Source of the DNA: Terrimonas_B sp041743125
GTDB lineage: Bacteria; Bacteroidota; Bacteroidia; Chitinophagales; Chitinophagaceae
Direction: 5' to 3'
DNA length: 64,000 nucleotides
NCBI GenBank assembly: GCA_041743125.1
Contig: JBGTNK010000017.1
Span: 1-64,000 of the forward strand
In this document: positions 16,510-24,880 of the stretch, one piece after another
How positions within the stretch are numbered: the stretch's first letter is position 1
How the letters are laid out: every line of letters starts with the position of its first letter
Notes under the pieces: generated by a model
What the model saw: the letters and a program-made list of their open reading frames with translations, nothing else
What the model was told of the DNA's origin: nothing
Databases searched by the model: none
Translations under genes and position numbers: made by a program

Positions 16510-17397
16510 TCATGAAAAAGTTTTTCTCAATCCTTCTTCAAATGAAACAGGTTGGTATCCCAATTCCTTGGTAGCCTTTGTAATATCCAGACCTGTTATT
16601 GCAGGTCGTTTAGCCGGTTGTAATAGATCAGAAGCGTTTATCTTCTTTAGCAGATCTTTTTCCAAACCAAGGAAGGTGGCAGTTTTAAAAGCCATTTCAT
16701 AAGGTGACATAAAATCCTTGCCACAAATATTATAAATGCCCTTTGCCCTTTTTTCTATTACCTTTTCTATCCCTGATGCCAGGTCTTCGACATAAGTGGG
16801 TGTTCGTTTCTGATCGTCAAAAACGCTATACATCTCCCCCTTTTCAAGTTTCTCTTTAACAACGGTCAGCAGATTTGAACGACTCATAACGGGCTTGCCA
16901 TATACCAGGACGGTTCTTATAATAGCCCAATCATGTTCGTATTCTCTCACAGCTTCCTCCGCATCAAGTTTCGTTTTGCCATAATAATTTAAAGGAGCAG
17001 GTTCATCCTCCTCTGCATACATACCTTTCATTCCGTTAAAAATAAAATCAGTAGAAACAAACAGGAAAAAACTTTTTTGTTCTGCTGCATTGGTTAGCAG
17101 GGTAACAGTACCTTCAACATTAACAATATAAGCTGTCCATTGATTTTGTTCACACTCATCCGGCTTGCTCATGGCGCCAGCATGTATAACAATTTCTGGC
17201 CTGAATTTTTCAAAAACGTCATGAACTGCGAAAGGATCAGTAAAATCCATTGGGATATAAACAAAATTCTCATATGTAGAAAAAAGGATGCGGCATTCTC
17301 CCTTTCCCGTGGCTATAACAGTATATTTTAACTCCAGTAAATGGCGAATTAAATAAAATCCCAAAAATCCGTTTGCTCCAGTAACTAATATTTTCAC
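16510..17397 (-). CDS. NAD(P)-dependent sugar-nucleotide reductase, RmlD-like extended SDR
   Basis: The 295-residue protein has an N-terminal Rossmann fold with TGANGFLG at residues 6-13 for NAD(P) binding, and the SDR catalytic YxxxK as YYGKTK (Tyr139, Lys143), with Ser/Thr at 115-116 in FVSTDFIF. The phrase VNVEGTVTLL and the whole layout match dTDP-4-dehydrorhamnose reductase-like (RmlD) proteins. No other rhamnose genes are nearby, so the true substrate is uncertain. The best start is a GTG at 17397, because the glycine motif follows directly and no ATG fits. The gene ends where the converging secreted-protein gene ends. Confidence 0.8.
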   Translation of the reverse strand: MKILVTGANGFLGFYLIRHLLELKYTVIATGKGECRILFSTYENFVYIPMDFTDPFAVHDVFEKFRPEIVIHAGAMSKPDECEQNQWTAYIVNVEGTVTLLTNAAEQKSFFLFVSTDFIFNGMKGMYAEEDEPAPLNYYGKTKLDAEEAVREYEHDWAIIRTVLVYGKPVMSRSNLLTVVKEKLEKGEMYSVFDDQKRTPTYVEDLASGIEKVIEKRAKGIYNICGKDFMSPYEMAFKTATFLGLEKDLLKKINASDLLQPAKRPAITGLDITKATKELGYQPVSFEEGLRKTFS

Positions 17398-17760
17398 AAC
17401 AATATTATTTGGTATAATAAATTCAATATAGATAATTAATGCATCCGGTTGTTAGCCTCTTAAAATAATATGACCAGGAATATATTTTCGGGCATAAAAA
17501 TGTCATCACCTCTAAAGAATACAATTTAAGGAGCTGTGGATATTTGATTCAACTGATTTCAACCTGTTATTTATGTTTCATGATTATGTAATACATGCTT
17601 CAAACACTAACACCTATTCGTATAAATACCATAATGAATGTGTATTCTAAATAGACAATGCAAACAAAACCTTACTTTTGGTGCGCTTTTGAAGGAATTT
17701 TTTTTTCATTTCTTCTCTTTTATGAGCTAATTAATTATAAAACAGTTATTAAAAAAAATA
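17398..17760. other. intergenic region between the reductase and pfkA
   Basis: This 363-base AT-rich gap separates two divergent genes and must hold both promoters. The only clear signal is a TACTTTTG -7 box at 17673-17680 facing pfkA. I see no tRNA, no convincing small gene and no strong hairpin. Confidence 0.6.
17673..17680 (+). promoter_or_regulatory. candidate -7 box for pfkA
   Basis: TACTTTTG matches TAnnTTTG exactly and lies 80 bases before the pfkA start codon, in the divergent gap. The transcript would have a leader of about 75 bases. Confidence 0.45.
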
Positions 17761-18747
17761 ATGACAAAAAAAGTTTCAAAGATCGGAGTTCTTACATCAG
17801 GCGGTGATTCACCAGGCATGAATGCTGCCATCAGGGCGGTTGTACGTACAGGCATCCATCATGGACTTGAAGTATTTGGCATCATGCGGGGGTACCAGGG
17901 AATGCTGGAAGACGACATATTCAAAATGGAATCAAGATCAGTAGCTAATATAATACAGCGGGGAGGTACAATTTTAAAAACGGCCCGTTGCAAGGAATTT
18001 ATGGAACCCGAGGGTCGTAAACTTGCTTTTGAAAATTTGCACAAAAGAGGAATTGACGGGCTGGTTATTATTGGTGGCGACGGCAGCTTCCGGGGAGCGC
18101 AAATATTCAGTAATGAATTTGATATACCCTGTGTTGGTTTGCCTGGCACTATTGATAAGGATATGGCTGGCACAGATGTTACTATTGGTTTTGACACCGC
18201 GGTAAACACAGCTATCAGCGCTATTGACAAAATACGGGACACCATGGATGCACATGATCGTCTTTTCATTGTAGAAGTGATGGGGCGGGATGCCGGATAT
18301 ATTGCATTGCATAGCGGCATTGCTACCGGAGCAGAAAACATACTTATTCCCGAAACTAAAACTGATATAGAGTCTATCATAGCTTCGCTTACCGAAAAAG
18401 AAAAAAGAAAAAAATTAGTAAACCTTATTGTGGTGGCTGAAGGTTATGATGGTGCCGGTGGTGCCAGTGGACTTGCTGAAATTATTAAAAAAAGATTGCC
18501 ATCTGCCGATGTAAGGATTTGTGTGCTGGGCCACATTCAAAGAGGTGGCTCCCCAACTTGTGATGACAGGCTGGTTGCAAGTCACATGGGATATTATGCG
18601 GTAGAAAGTTTGCTGGTTGGTCGAAAGAACGTAATGGTTGGCGTTATTAATAATAAAATCCACTATACACCCCTGGATAAAGCGGTGAAGGAAAAACAAA
18701 AGATCGGGCAGGAATGGATGAAGATCGTTAAGATACTGGCGACTTAA
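17761..18747 (+). CDS. pfkA: 6-phosphofructokinase
   Basis: The enzyme phosphorylates fructose 6-phosphate to fructose 1,6-bisphosphate in glycolysis. The 328-residue length is standard. It starts with the ATP-loop block GVLTSGGDSPGMNAAIRAVV, followed by GGDGSFRGA and the catalytic PGTIDKD, then the substrate-binding EVMGRDAGYIAL and HIQRGGSP. Gly in GGDG and Gly in PGTID point to ATP rather than pyrophosphate as donor, since PPi-using enzymes carry Asp and Lys at these positions. One oddity is TIDKD instead of the more usual TIDND. The pyruvate kinase gene follows after about 100 bases on the same strand, pairing the two regulated steps of glycolysis. Confidence 0.96.
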   Translation: MTKKVSKIGVLTSGGDSPGMNAAIRAVVRTGIHHGLEVFGIMRGYQGMLEDDIFKMESRSVANIIQRGGTILKTARCKEFMEPEGRKLAFENLHKRGIDGLVIIGGDGSFRGAQIFSNEFDIPCVGLPGTIDKDMAGTDVTIGFDTAVNTAISAIDKIRDTMDAHDRLFIVEVMGRDAGYIALHSGIATGAENILIPETKTDIESIIASLTEKEKRKKLVNLIVVAEGYDGAGGASGLAEIIKKRLPSADVRICVLGHIQRGGSPTCDDRLVASHMGYYAVESLLVGRKNVMVGVINNKIHYTPLDKAVKEKQKIGQEWMKIVKILAT

Positions 18748-18851
18748 TTTAAATTCCCGGCTTTCTTTGCTTATGTTATAAAGTAAGTAAGAAAATCTGT
18801 TTCTTTTAACAGGCATCCGTTACCTTTCAGGTAATTTATTAATAACTTTTA

Positions 18852-20360
18852 ATGATAAATACAAACATGGCCAAAACCGCAGAAAAATATTTTCATTCAG
18901 ATATGGACAGAGATGCCGGCAGGATGCATACAAATCATAAAACAAAGATCGTAGCTACGGTGGGTCCTGCTTGTGATACCTATGAGAAATTGCTGGAACT
19001 GGTAAAAGCAGGCGTCAATGTTTTTCGCTTAAATTTCTCACATGGCTCCCATGAAAATAAATTAAATATTATCCAGCTTATCCGCAAAATAAATGACACC
19101 CAGCCGTACAATATCGCTATCCTGGGAGATCTGCAGGGACCGAAACTTCGCGTTGGAGAAATGGAAAACGGCGCTTTAAAAATTGATGCCGGCGACATTC
19201 TCACCTTCACCTCCAAGGAAAAAGTAATTGGAAATAAGGAGAGGATTTATATTTCATACCCTAACCTGCATAACGATGTAAATGTTGGAGAAAAAATATT
19301 AATTGATGATGGGAAACTGGAAGTGGTAGTGGAAGAAATTACTGACTCAGGCGACGTAAAAGTAAAAGTAACCTACGGAGGTATACTACTTCCAAAAAAA
19401 GGAGTAAACCTTCCGGATACGGCCATTTCTTTACCCTCCATGACTGAGAAAGACATGGTAGATTTTGAATTCATTATCGAGCATGAACTGGACTGGATGG
19501 CATTATCATTTGTACGCAAAGCAGAGGATATCATAAACCTCAAGAAAATGGTAATGCAACGTCATAGCCCGGTTAAAGTGATGGCAAAAATTGAAATGCC
19601 ATCTGCATTGGCCGATCTGCGCAATATCATCCTGGAATCAGATGGTGTGATGGTAGCCCGCGGTGACCTGGGTGTAGAGTTGCCGGTTGAAAAAGTTCCC
19701 ATGGCACAGCGGGATATTATCCGTAAATGTATTCACCGGGGAAAACCGGTTATTGTGGCTACACAGATGATGGAAAGTATGATTGACAGGGTAAAGCCCA
19801 ACCGGAGTGAAATTACGGATGTTGCCAATGCCGTACTTGAAGGAGCAGACGCCGTAATGCTTAGTGGAGAAACTGCCACGGGCCAGCATCCCACTTTGGT
19901 GGTAGAAACCATGCGCAGAATTATTATGGAAGTAGAACGTACTGAATACCGTTATGACCGGGAACAGGATCTTACACCACTTGCTCACTCCCCTTCCTTC
20001 CTGAGTGATGCGATATGCTATAATGCATGTAAAATTGCCAGTGATATTTCGGCCAACGCCATAATTGGTATGACCCAAAGCGGATATACTGGATGGATGC
20101 TTAGCAGTTACAGGCCTAAATCGCCATTATATATTTTTACTAAAAAGCGTTCACTGGTAAACCAATTGAGTTTAAGCTGGGGTGTGAGGGCTTTTTATTA
20201 TGATGAGGAAGACAGCCTGGATGAAATTTTCTATGATCAGATTGTTGTTCTGAAGGAACGTGGTTTTTTAAAACCAGGTGAAATAGTTGTAAGCACGGGT
20301 AGTACCCCTATCCATTTGCATTTACCTACCAACGTTTTAAAGATTACTAAAGTAGAATAA
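18852..20360 (+). CDS. pyk: pyruvate kinase
   Basis: This 502-residue enzyme makes pyruvate and ATP from phosphoenolpyruvate and ADP. The core opens with KTKIVATVGPA and FRLNFSHG; the catalytic-Lys signature VMAKIEMPSAL, the metal-binding SDGVMVARGDLGVELP and the segment VMLSGETATGQHP are all present. The C-terminal third forms the regulatory domain. The ATG at 18852 gives a 28-residue leader before the conserved start; a second ATG at 18867 (MAKTAEK) is equally plausible. It lies downstream of pfkA and converges with a DUF1761 gene. Confidence 0.96.
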   Translation: MINTNMAKTAEKYFHSDMDRDAGRMHTNHKTKIVATVGPACDTYEKLLELVKAGVNVFRLNFSHGSHENKLNIIQLIRKINDTQPYNIAILGDLQGPKLRVGEMENGALKIDAGDILTFTSKEKVIGNKERIYISYPNLHNDVNVGEKILIDDGKLEVVVEEITDSGDVKVKVTYGGILLPKKGVNLPDTAISLPSMTEKDMVDFEFIIEHELDWMALSFVRKAEDIINLKKMVMQRHSPVKVMAKIEMPSALADLRNIILESDGVMVARGDLGVELPVEKVPMAQRDIIRKCIHRGKPVIVATQMMESMIDRVKPNRSEITDVANAVLEGADAVMLSGETATGQHPTLVVETMRRIIMEVERTEYRYDREQDLTPLAHSPSFLSDAICYNACKIASDISANAIIGMTQSGYTGWMLSSYRPKSPLYIFTKKRSLVNQLSLSWGVRAFYYDEEDSLDEIFYDQIVVLKERGFLKPGEIVVSTGSTPIHLHLPTNVLKITKVE

Positions 20361-20365
20361 ATAAA

Positions 20366-20417
20366 AATAGCTAACATCCCATACAAACCTGAACATTGAT
20401 GAATGCTATCAGCTATT
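20366..20417. repeat. weak inverted repeat between pyk and the converging DUF1761 gene
   Basis: AATAGCT at 20366-20372 pairs with AGCTATT at 20411-20417 across a 38-base loop. It sits just after the pyk stop and is followed by a T-rich stretch, so it may help end transcription, but the loop is long. Confidence 0.25.
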
Positions 20418-20442
20418 CTTATTATTTTGATTTACAATAAAT

Positions 20443-20865
20443 TTATCTCCACAGCACCAGGATGATGGCAACTATCAAATGGCCGGCCAGGTGATAACCG
20501 CAGTCAATGTAATATAAAGCTGCAGGCCTGCTTTCATAAATAAAAGAGATAGAAACAGCAGTAGAAGCAAAGCAAATTCCGGTAATAAGGCCTAGTTTAA
20601 TCGCAGATGGAATGACCGACAGATCTAGCCGGGTAACAAGCATGGCAATACCAACACATGTAACCAATATCAACACAAAGGTTCCTATCATCATTTTTGC
20701 CATGCCTTTGCTTTTATCGGGGTCGCTCATATTCATTCCTACTGCAGCTGCCCATTTAGTTCCGAATAAGCCTTTTGAATACCATAAAGCACCCAGCATA
20801 AAATAAGAAACGGCCGCTACCAAAACGGCAAGCCAGTTAATGTTTGAAAAAATTTCTGTGTTCAT
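20443..20865 (-). CDS. DUF1761 family membrane protein
   Basis: The 140-residue protein consists of four hydrophobic helices (about 11-28, 58-78, 86-106 and 118-138). The first contains the family pattern NWLAVLVAAVSYFMLGALWYS, followed by FGTKWAAAVGM, matching DUF1761 in both length and order. The function of this family is not known. It lies alone on the minus strand between pyk and the terminator of the sugar-oxidation genes, so context adds little. Confidence 0.75.
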   Translation of the reverse strand: MNTEIFSNINWLAVLVAAVSYFMLGALWYSKGLFGTKWAAAVGMNMSDPDKSKGMAKMMIGTFVLILVTCVGIAMLVTRLDLSVIPSAIKLGLITGICFASTAVSISFIYESRPAALYYIDCGYHLAGHLIVAIILVLWR

Positions 20866-20907
20866 AACAGTTGGTTTTATTGGTTTAAAATGAAACAGAT
20901 AAAAACG

Positions 20908-20932
20908 AAAAAAAAGGGGCCTGGCCCCTTTT
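20908..20932 (-). terminator. intrinsic terminator of the DUF1080/cytochrome operon
   Basis: AAAAGGGGC at 20912-20920 pairs perfectly with GCCCCTTTT at 20924-20932 around a three-base loop. Read on the minus strand, a run of eight T follows immediately (20908-20915). It starts about 20 bases after the stop of the DUF1080 gene. Confidence 0.9.
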
Positions 20933-20953
20933 ATAGTTTAACAAGCTGATTAC

Positions 20954-21730
20954 TTATATTTTTCTGATCTTAATATTCCGGAACCAAACCACATCACCAT
21001 GATCCTGTAAACCGATCCTGCCTTTTTTAAATATACCAAAACCGGGCATACTTTTAAATTTGCTTCCTGCGATCAATTTTTTCCAGTTATTATCCCAGAG
21101 CGTAGTGGATACCACATTTTCATCATTTAAATAAAGATCCAATTTGCCATCTTTAGATTGTATACGAACCTGGTTCCACTCTAGTGCTGGCTTTACTGTT
21201 TCCTTTGAACTTGAAATCAGGTCATAAAGATCACCGGCGCGGTGCTTAATTATTTTAGCATCCGGGTGTCCATTATTGTCAAGCACCTGCATTTCCATGC
21301 CGGTATGCCAGGATCTTTCATATTTTACACTGTCTTCATTTATATAAAAAATGATACCGCTGTTACCTGAAGTATCAATTTTCCAATCCAGCTTTAATTC
21401 AAAATTATCATACTCATTGTCACTGACTATATCGCCTCCGTCCTTAACCTGCCAGTTTTCCTTATTAGTGGCATCCAGGTATAAATTTCCATCAGCAACT
21501 TTCCAGGCGGCACCTACACCAGCATCTCCGTATCTATGCCATCCTTTGGTTGAAACACCATCAAATAATAGTTCCCACCCATCTTTTTTTTCGTCTTCAG
21601 TTAAAGTATTGTTCATAGTTGCCGCTGTTGAAGAAACTGAATCTTCTTCCGTTGTTGGAGTATGGCTGCTTTCGTTGTTACATGCAAATAACACAACGGA
21701 TGTGAATCCCAATAATAATTTTCTGATCAT
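20954..21730 (-). CDS. 3-keto-disaccharide hydrolase-type (DUF1080) lipoprotein
   Basis: The 258-residue product starts with a lipoprotein signal (VVLFAC lipobox, Cys17) and a Ser/Thr/Glu-rich linker. The rest is a concanavalin/LamG-like beta-sandwich of the DUF1080 family, recognised from GWELLFDGVSTKGWHRYG, NFELKLDWKID and GNSGIIFYI. Members of this family have been linked to cleavage of 3-keto-glycosides produced by sugar 3-dehydrogenases. It is 4 bases after a cytochrome c lipoprotein gene, and a GMC dehydrogenase is encoded about 6 kb away. The protein should sit in the periplasm or on the outer membrane. The substrate is inferred from family and context. Confidence 0.8.
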   Translation of the reverse strand: MIRKLLLGFTSVVLFACNNESSHTPTTEEDSVSSTAATMNNTLTEDEKKDGWELLFDGVSTKGWHRYGDAGVGAAWKVADGNLYLDATNKENWQVKDGGDIVSDNEYDNFELKLDWKIDTSGNSGIIFYINEDSVKYERSWHTGMEMQVLDNNGHPDAKIIKHRAGDLYDLISSSKETVKPALEWNQVRIQSKDGKLDLYLNDENVVSTTLWDNNWKKLIAGSKFKSMPGFGIFKKGRIGLQDHGDVVWFRNIKIRKI

Positions 21731-21734
21731 TTTT

Positions 21735-22133
21735 TTAGTTTGTTTTTAATAAGAGAATGTATTTAACCATTGTTTCTGCATCTGCCTGGGACAAACTTGG
21801 ATGTGGCAACATGGGTACCTGGCCCCATACTCCGGTGCCACCTTTAATTATCTTTTCTGCAAGCTGAGGAATGATTGCCGGTGCCTGGCTGGCATATTTA
21901 TTCGCCACATCTCTATATGATGGCCCGGTTAATTGTTCATCCACTTTATGGCAGGTTAAACAATCGCTTTGAGCGATCAGAGCCAAACCCGCCTGGTAAT
22001 CGGGATTGTCAGAAATAGATGCTTCCTTTTTTGGTTCTTCCTTTGTTTCAGTAGCTTCCTTTTTACCATCATCATTACTATTACAAGCTACTAATGCTGT
22101 AAATGCTATGGCCGTTACGATTATTCTTTTCAT
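21735..22133 (-). CDS. cytochrome c class I lipoprotein
   Basis: The 132-residue protein has a lipobox (LVAC, Cys17), a Lys/Glu-rich linker (21-40), and one heme-attachment motif CLTCH at residues 58-62. Met108 in GQVPMLPHP is the likely sixth heme ligand, as in small class I c-type cytochromes. It would be a membrane-anchored periplasmic electron carrier. It is directly upstream of, and nearly touching, the DUF1080 gene and shares its terminator. In glucoside 3-dehydrogenase systems a small cytochrome c accepts electrons from the GMC subunit; that role is inferred here. Confidence 0.88.
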   Translation of the reverse strand: MKRIIVTAIAFTALVACNSNDDGKKEATETKEEPKKEASISDNPDYQAGLALIAQSDCLTCHKVDEQLTGPSYRDVANKYASQAPAIIPQLAEKIIKGGTGVWGQVPMLPHPSLSQADAETMVKYILLLKTN

Positions 22134-22224
22134 AAACCTGTTTTTTAATTTTTATCTAAATAAGAAATTGCTTGTTTGCTTTGAGTAAAATTGATCCGGG
22201 TAAGTTGATTACCATCTAAATCTC

Positions 22225-23280
22225 CTAACTTAATCCTAAAAGGGATCGGTTGAAATCTTCATCGGCTCCCACGCCTGCAAAATCATCAAAAGCTTTTTCT
22301 GTCACTCTGATAATATTTTTTTGAATAAACTCTGCTCCTTCTCTCGCTCCGTCCTCGGGGTGTTTCAGGCAGCATTCCCACTCCATTACAGCCCAACCTT
22401 TATAATCGTATTCCGTCAACTTTGAAAAGATAGTTTTAAAATCCACCTGGCCATCTCCAGGTGAACGATACCGGCCAGCCCTGTTGAGCCAGCTTTGATA
22501 ACCGCCAAATGTACCCTGCTTACCAGTGGAATTGAATTCGGCATCTTTAACATGAAATGCCTTTATACGCTGATGATAAAAATCGATGTATTGTTTATAA
22601 TCCAATTGTTGCAAAACAAAATGGGATGGATCATATAATAAGCAGGCCCTGGAATGATTATTTACTTTTTCCAGAAACATTTCATAAGTAATTCCGTCAA
22701 ACAGATCCTCACCCGGATGAATTTCATAGCAAACGTCAACGCCGCATTCGTCAAAATAATTAAGAATAGGTAACCATCGTTTAGCCAGTTCAGTAAATCC
22801 GGCTTCCACCAATCCTGCAGGCCGTTGTGGCCAGGGATGAAAAGTATGCCAGAGCAAAGAACCACTAAAGGTTGGATGAGCGGTTAATCCTAAATTTTGA
22901 GAAGCTTTCGCTCCATACTTTAATTGCTGAATGGCCCATTCGGTCCTTGCTTTAGGATTTTTCTTGTACGCATCAGGAGCAAATGCATCGAAAAGATCAT
23001 CGTAGGCGGGATGAACTGCAACCAATTGTCCCTGCAGGTGGGTTGATAATTCTGAAATTTCCAGGCCACATTCATTGATGGTACCTTTTAATTCATCAGC
23101 ATAGGTTTTGCTTTCAGCCGCTTTTTGCAGATCAATGCAACGCGGATCCCAGGTAGGAATCTGTACGGCTTTAAAACCAATACTCTCCGCCCACAGGCAA
23201 ATGGAACGCAGGTTATTAAAAGGAGCCTTATCGCCAAGAAATTGTGCTAAAAAAATTCCCGGACCTTGAATAGTTGTCAT
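22225..23280 (-). CDS. sugar phosphate isomerase/epimerase, TIM barrel (cytoplasmic)
   Basis: The product, 351 residues from the ATG at 23280 (a TTG at 23295 would add five), belongs to the xylose isomerase-like TIM-barrel family. It has typical metal-site blocks: VCYEIHPGEDLFDG with Glu and His, LLYDPSHF with Asp and His, and AFHVKDAEF with His, Lys and Asp, ending in WAVMEWECC with a Glu. These ligands bind a divalent metal in isomerases and epimerases that act on ketose or keto-sugars. It has no signal peptide, unlike the two related Tat-signal genes downstream. It is 91 bases from the cytochrome gene on the same strand and follows the Gfo/Idh/MocA gene. Confidence 0.82.
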   Translation of the reverse strand: MTTIQGPGIFLAQFLGDKAPFNNLRSICLWAESIGFKAVQIPTWDPRCIDLQKAAESKTYADELKGTINECGLEISELSTHLQGQLVAVHPAYDDLFDAFAPDAYKKNPKARTEWAIQQLKYGAKASQNLGLTAHPTFSGSLLWHTFHPWPQRPAGLVEAGFTELAKRWLPILNYFDECGVDVCYEIHPGEDLFDGITYEMFLEKVNNHSRACLLYDPSHFVLQQLDYKQYIDFYHQRIKAFHVKDAEFNSTGKQGTFGGYQSWLNRAGRYRSPGDGQVDFKTIFSKLTEYDYKGWAVMEWECCLKHPEDGAREGAEFIQKNIIRVTEKAFDDFAGVGADEDFNRSLLGLS

Positions 23281-23373
23281 ATCCTGAACCCTCAATTTTT
23301 TTTCCGTAAAATGATTGCTTCAAAAAATTTTACGGTTTGGTTAATAAAACTATTGAAAAATTATGTTTGAATG

Positions 23374-24540
23374 TTACAATGCAGTCCATTTTGTTTCACT
23401 CCTTCCACTTTCAATTACTTTTTCAACAAAGTTCATTCCTCTGACTCCATCATCTACCCCAGGAAAATCAAGCCACTCCGGTTGTGGTTCAATGCCCTCC
23501 ATCTTCGCTTTAACACATAAAGCAAAATTTCTGTACAAATTTGCAAATGCTTCTAAATATCCCTCAGGGTGGCCCGCAGGAACACGGGTATTGTGCCGGG
23601 CAAAACTTCCAAGATAAGGAGTACCTGTTCTGAATATTTCTGCCGGTTTATCAAGCCACTTTACTTTCAGCGTATTTGCATCCTCCTGCATCCACTCTAT
23701 ACCACCTTTTTCTCCATATACCCGAATCCTTGTATTATTCTCTTCCCCGGCGGCAACCTGGGTGGCATATAAAAAGCCACTGGCCCCATTATCAAATTTT
23801 AATAATACAGTGCCGTCATCATCCAATTTTCTGCCTTCAACAACAATATTAATGTCAGCACACATATGGGTTACCTGCAGACCGGTAACATATTCTGCCA
23901 GGTTGAATGCATGTGTTCCTATATCCCCCATGGCGCCCGCTATTCCACTCTGAGCGGGATCCGTTCTCCAGGTGGCCTGCTTCCGTGAATAGTGGCTGCT
24001 ATCATTTGCTTCTAAAAGATTGGTCAACCATCCCTGCGGATAATCCACATACACTTTCCTGATCTTACCAAATTTACCACTCAAGATTTGCTGCCTCGCC
24101 TCCTTCACCATTGGATAACCTGTATAGGTATGAGTAAGGCAAAATAGTAAGCTACTTTTCCGTGCAATTTCCTGCAATGAAAGTGCTTCCTTTAAATCAA
24201 ATGCCAGCGGTTTATCCAACACCACATGAAACCCATTTTCAAGTGCAAGTTTCGCCGGTTCGTAATGAACATGATTGGGCGTTACAATACTTACCAGGTC
24301 CATCCGTTCTTCCTGCGGTAACGAATTTTCATTTCGTATCATCTCTTTATAGGAATCGTAAACGCGTTGTGTCGAAAGATTTAAGGACAGTCCTGCTTGT
24401 TTTGATTTTTCGGGATCACTGCTGAAGGCGCCACATACTAATTCTATTTCACCATCCATTAAAGCAGCGCTGCGATGTACGGCCCCAATGAAAGCTCCTG
24501 GTCCGCCACCTATCATTCCCATTCTTAATTTCCTGTTCAT
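23374..24540 (-). CDS. Gfo/Idh/MocA family oxidoreductase
   Basis: This 388-residue NAD(P)-dependent dehydrogenase has an N-terminal Rossmann fold (MGMIGGGPGAFIGAVH at 8-23) and the family segment SIVTPNHVHYEPAKLAL. The usual EKP motif is DKP here (VVLDKPLA), with Asp replacing Glu. The C-terminal half carries the substrate-domain pattern GAMGDIGTHAFNLAEYV, with the His usually involved in catalysis. Such enzymes oxidise or reduce sugars and inositols, often interconverting keto-sugars. It heads the minus-strand group leading to the epimerase, cytochrome and DUF1080 genes, fitting a role in handling 3-keto-sugar products in the cytoplasm. The exact substrate is unknown. Confidence 0.88.
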   Translation of the reverse strand: MNRKLRMGMIGGGPGAFIGAVHRSAALMDGEIELVCGAFSSDPEKSKQAGLSLNLSTQRVYDSYKEMIRNENSLPQEERMDLVSIVTPNHVHYEPAKLALENGFHVVLDKPLAFDLKEALSLQEIARKSSLLFCLTHTYTGYPMVKEARQQILSGKFGKIRKVYVDYPQGWLTNLLEANDSSHYSRKQATWRTDPAQSGIAGAMGDIGTHAFNLAEYVTGLQVTHMCADINIVVEGRKLDDDGTVLLKFDNGASGFLYATQVAAGEENNTRIRVYGEKGGIEWMQEDANTLKVKWLDKPAEIFRTGTPYLGSFARHNTRVPAGHPEGYLEAFANLYRNFALCVKAKMEGIEPQPEWLDFPGVDDGVRGMNFVEKVIESGRSETKWTAL

Positions 24541-24617
24541 ACTATCAACCGTTTGATTTTAATTGTTTTCAACTAAAAAGTTAATTGCCATATTTATGTG
24601 TGCTTAAAAATAGTACA

Positions 24618-24652
24618 TTTAGATTTTACAACCATCTAAAATACAAATCTAA
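24618..24652. repeat. cluster of TTAGAT half-sites with an 8-bp inverted repeat
   Basis: TTAGATTT at 24619-24626 pairs with AAATCTAA at 24645-24652, and a further ATCTAAA sits between them at 24634-24640. It overlaps the minus-strand -7 box. Such an arrangement could be an operator for a regulator of the sugar genes, though AT-rich DNA gives such matches by chance. Confidence 0.3.
24644..24651 (-). promoter_or_regulatory. candidate -7 box for the Gfo/Idh/MocA-led operon
   Basis: The minus strand reads TAGATTTG, a full TAnnTTTG match, about 104 bases ahead of the start at 24540. Confidence 0.35.
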
Positions 24653-24762
24653 CGACATGCAAGCCGTAAATAAAAATCAACTTTTTAACGCAAGTTGTTT
24701 GGCCTTATCTGGCAAGTCGCTTTCATTTGTAATCCGGGCAGGATTAATACAGACATTGAAAA

Positions 24763-24770
24763 TAAATTTG
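24763..24770 (+). promoter_or_regulatory. candidate -7 box for the permease-led operon
   Basis: TAAATTTG is a full TAnnTTTG match about 110 bases upstream of the permease ATG at 24881. No -33 TTG lies at the usual spacing. Confidence 0.35.
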
Positions 24771-24880
24771 TCCTTTCCCATGCGCCATCCAGCTTTAGGA
24801 TAAGTCAGGCGTTTGGGGATTCCCAAAACAAAGAAATAGTTTTTAACAATACATTTTCTAAACCAGCATAAAAATTAAAG

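Larger units (their letters stand above)
24541..24880. other. divergent control region between the Gfo/Idh/MocA gene and the permease gene
   Basis: This 340-base gap separates the two arms of the sugar block. It contains opposite-facing -7 boxes (24644-24651 minus, 24763-24770 plus) and three TTAGAT-type half-sites between 24618 and 24652. No small gene or RNA is evident. Confidence 0.5.

Noticed and set aside
17859..18816. Minus-strand open frames of 112-173 codons opposite pfkA
   Set aside because: The plus strand encodes an unmistakable phosphofructokinase; the antisense products have no domain pattern.
23363..24425. Plus-strand frames opposite the Gfo/Idh/MocA gene
   Set aside because: The minus strand has a complete, well-conserved oxidoreductase; the frames lack any recognisable pattern.
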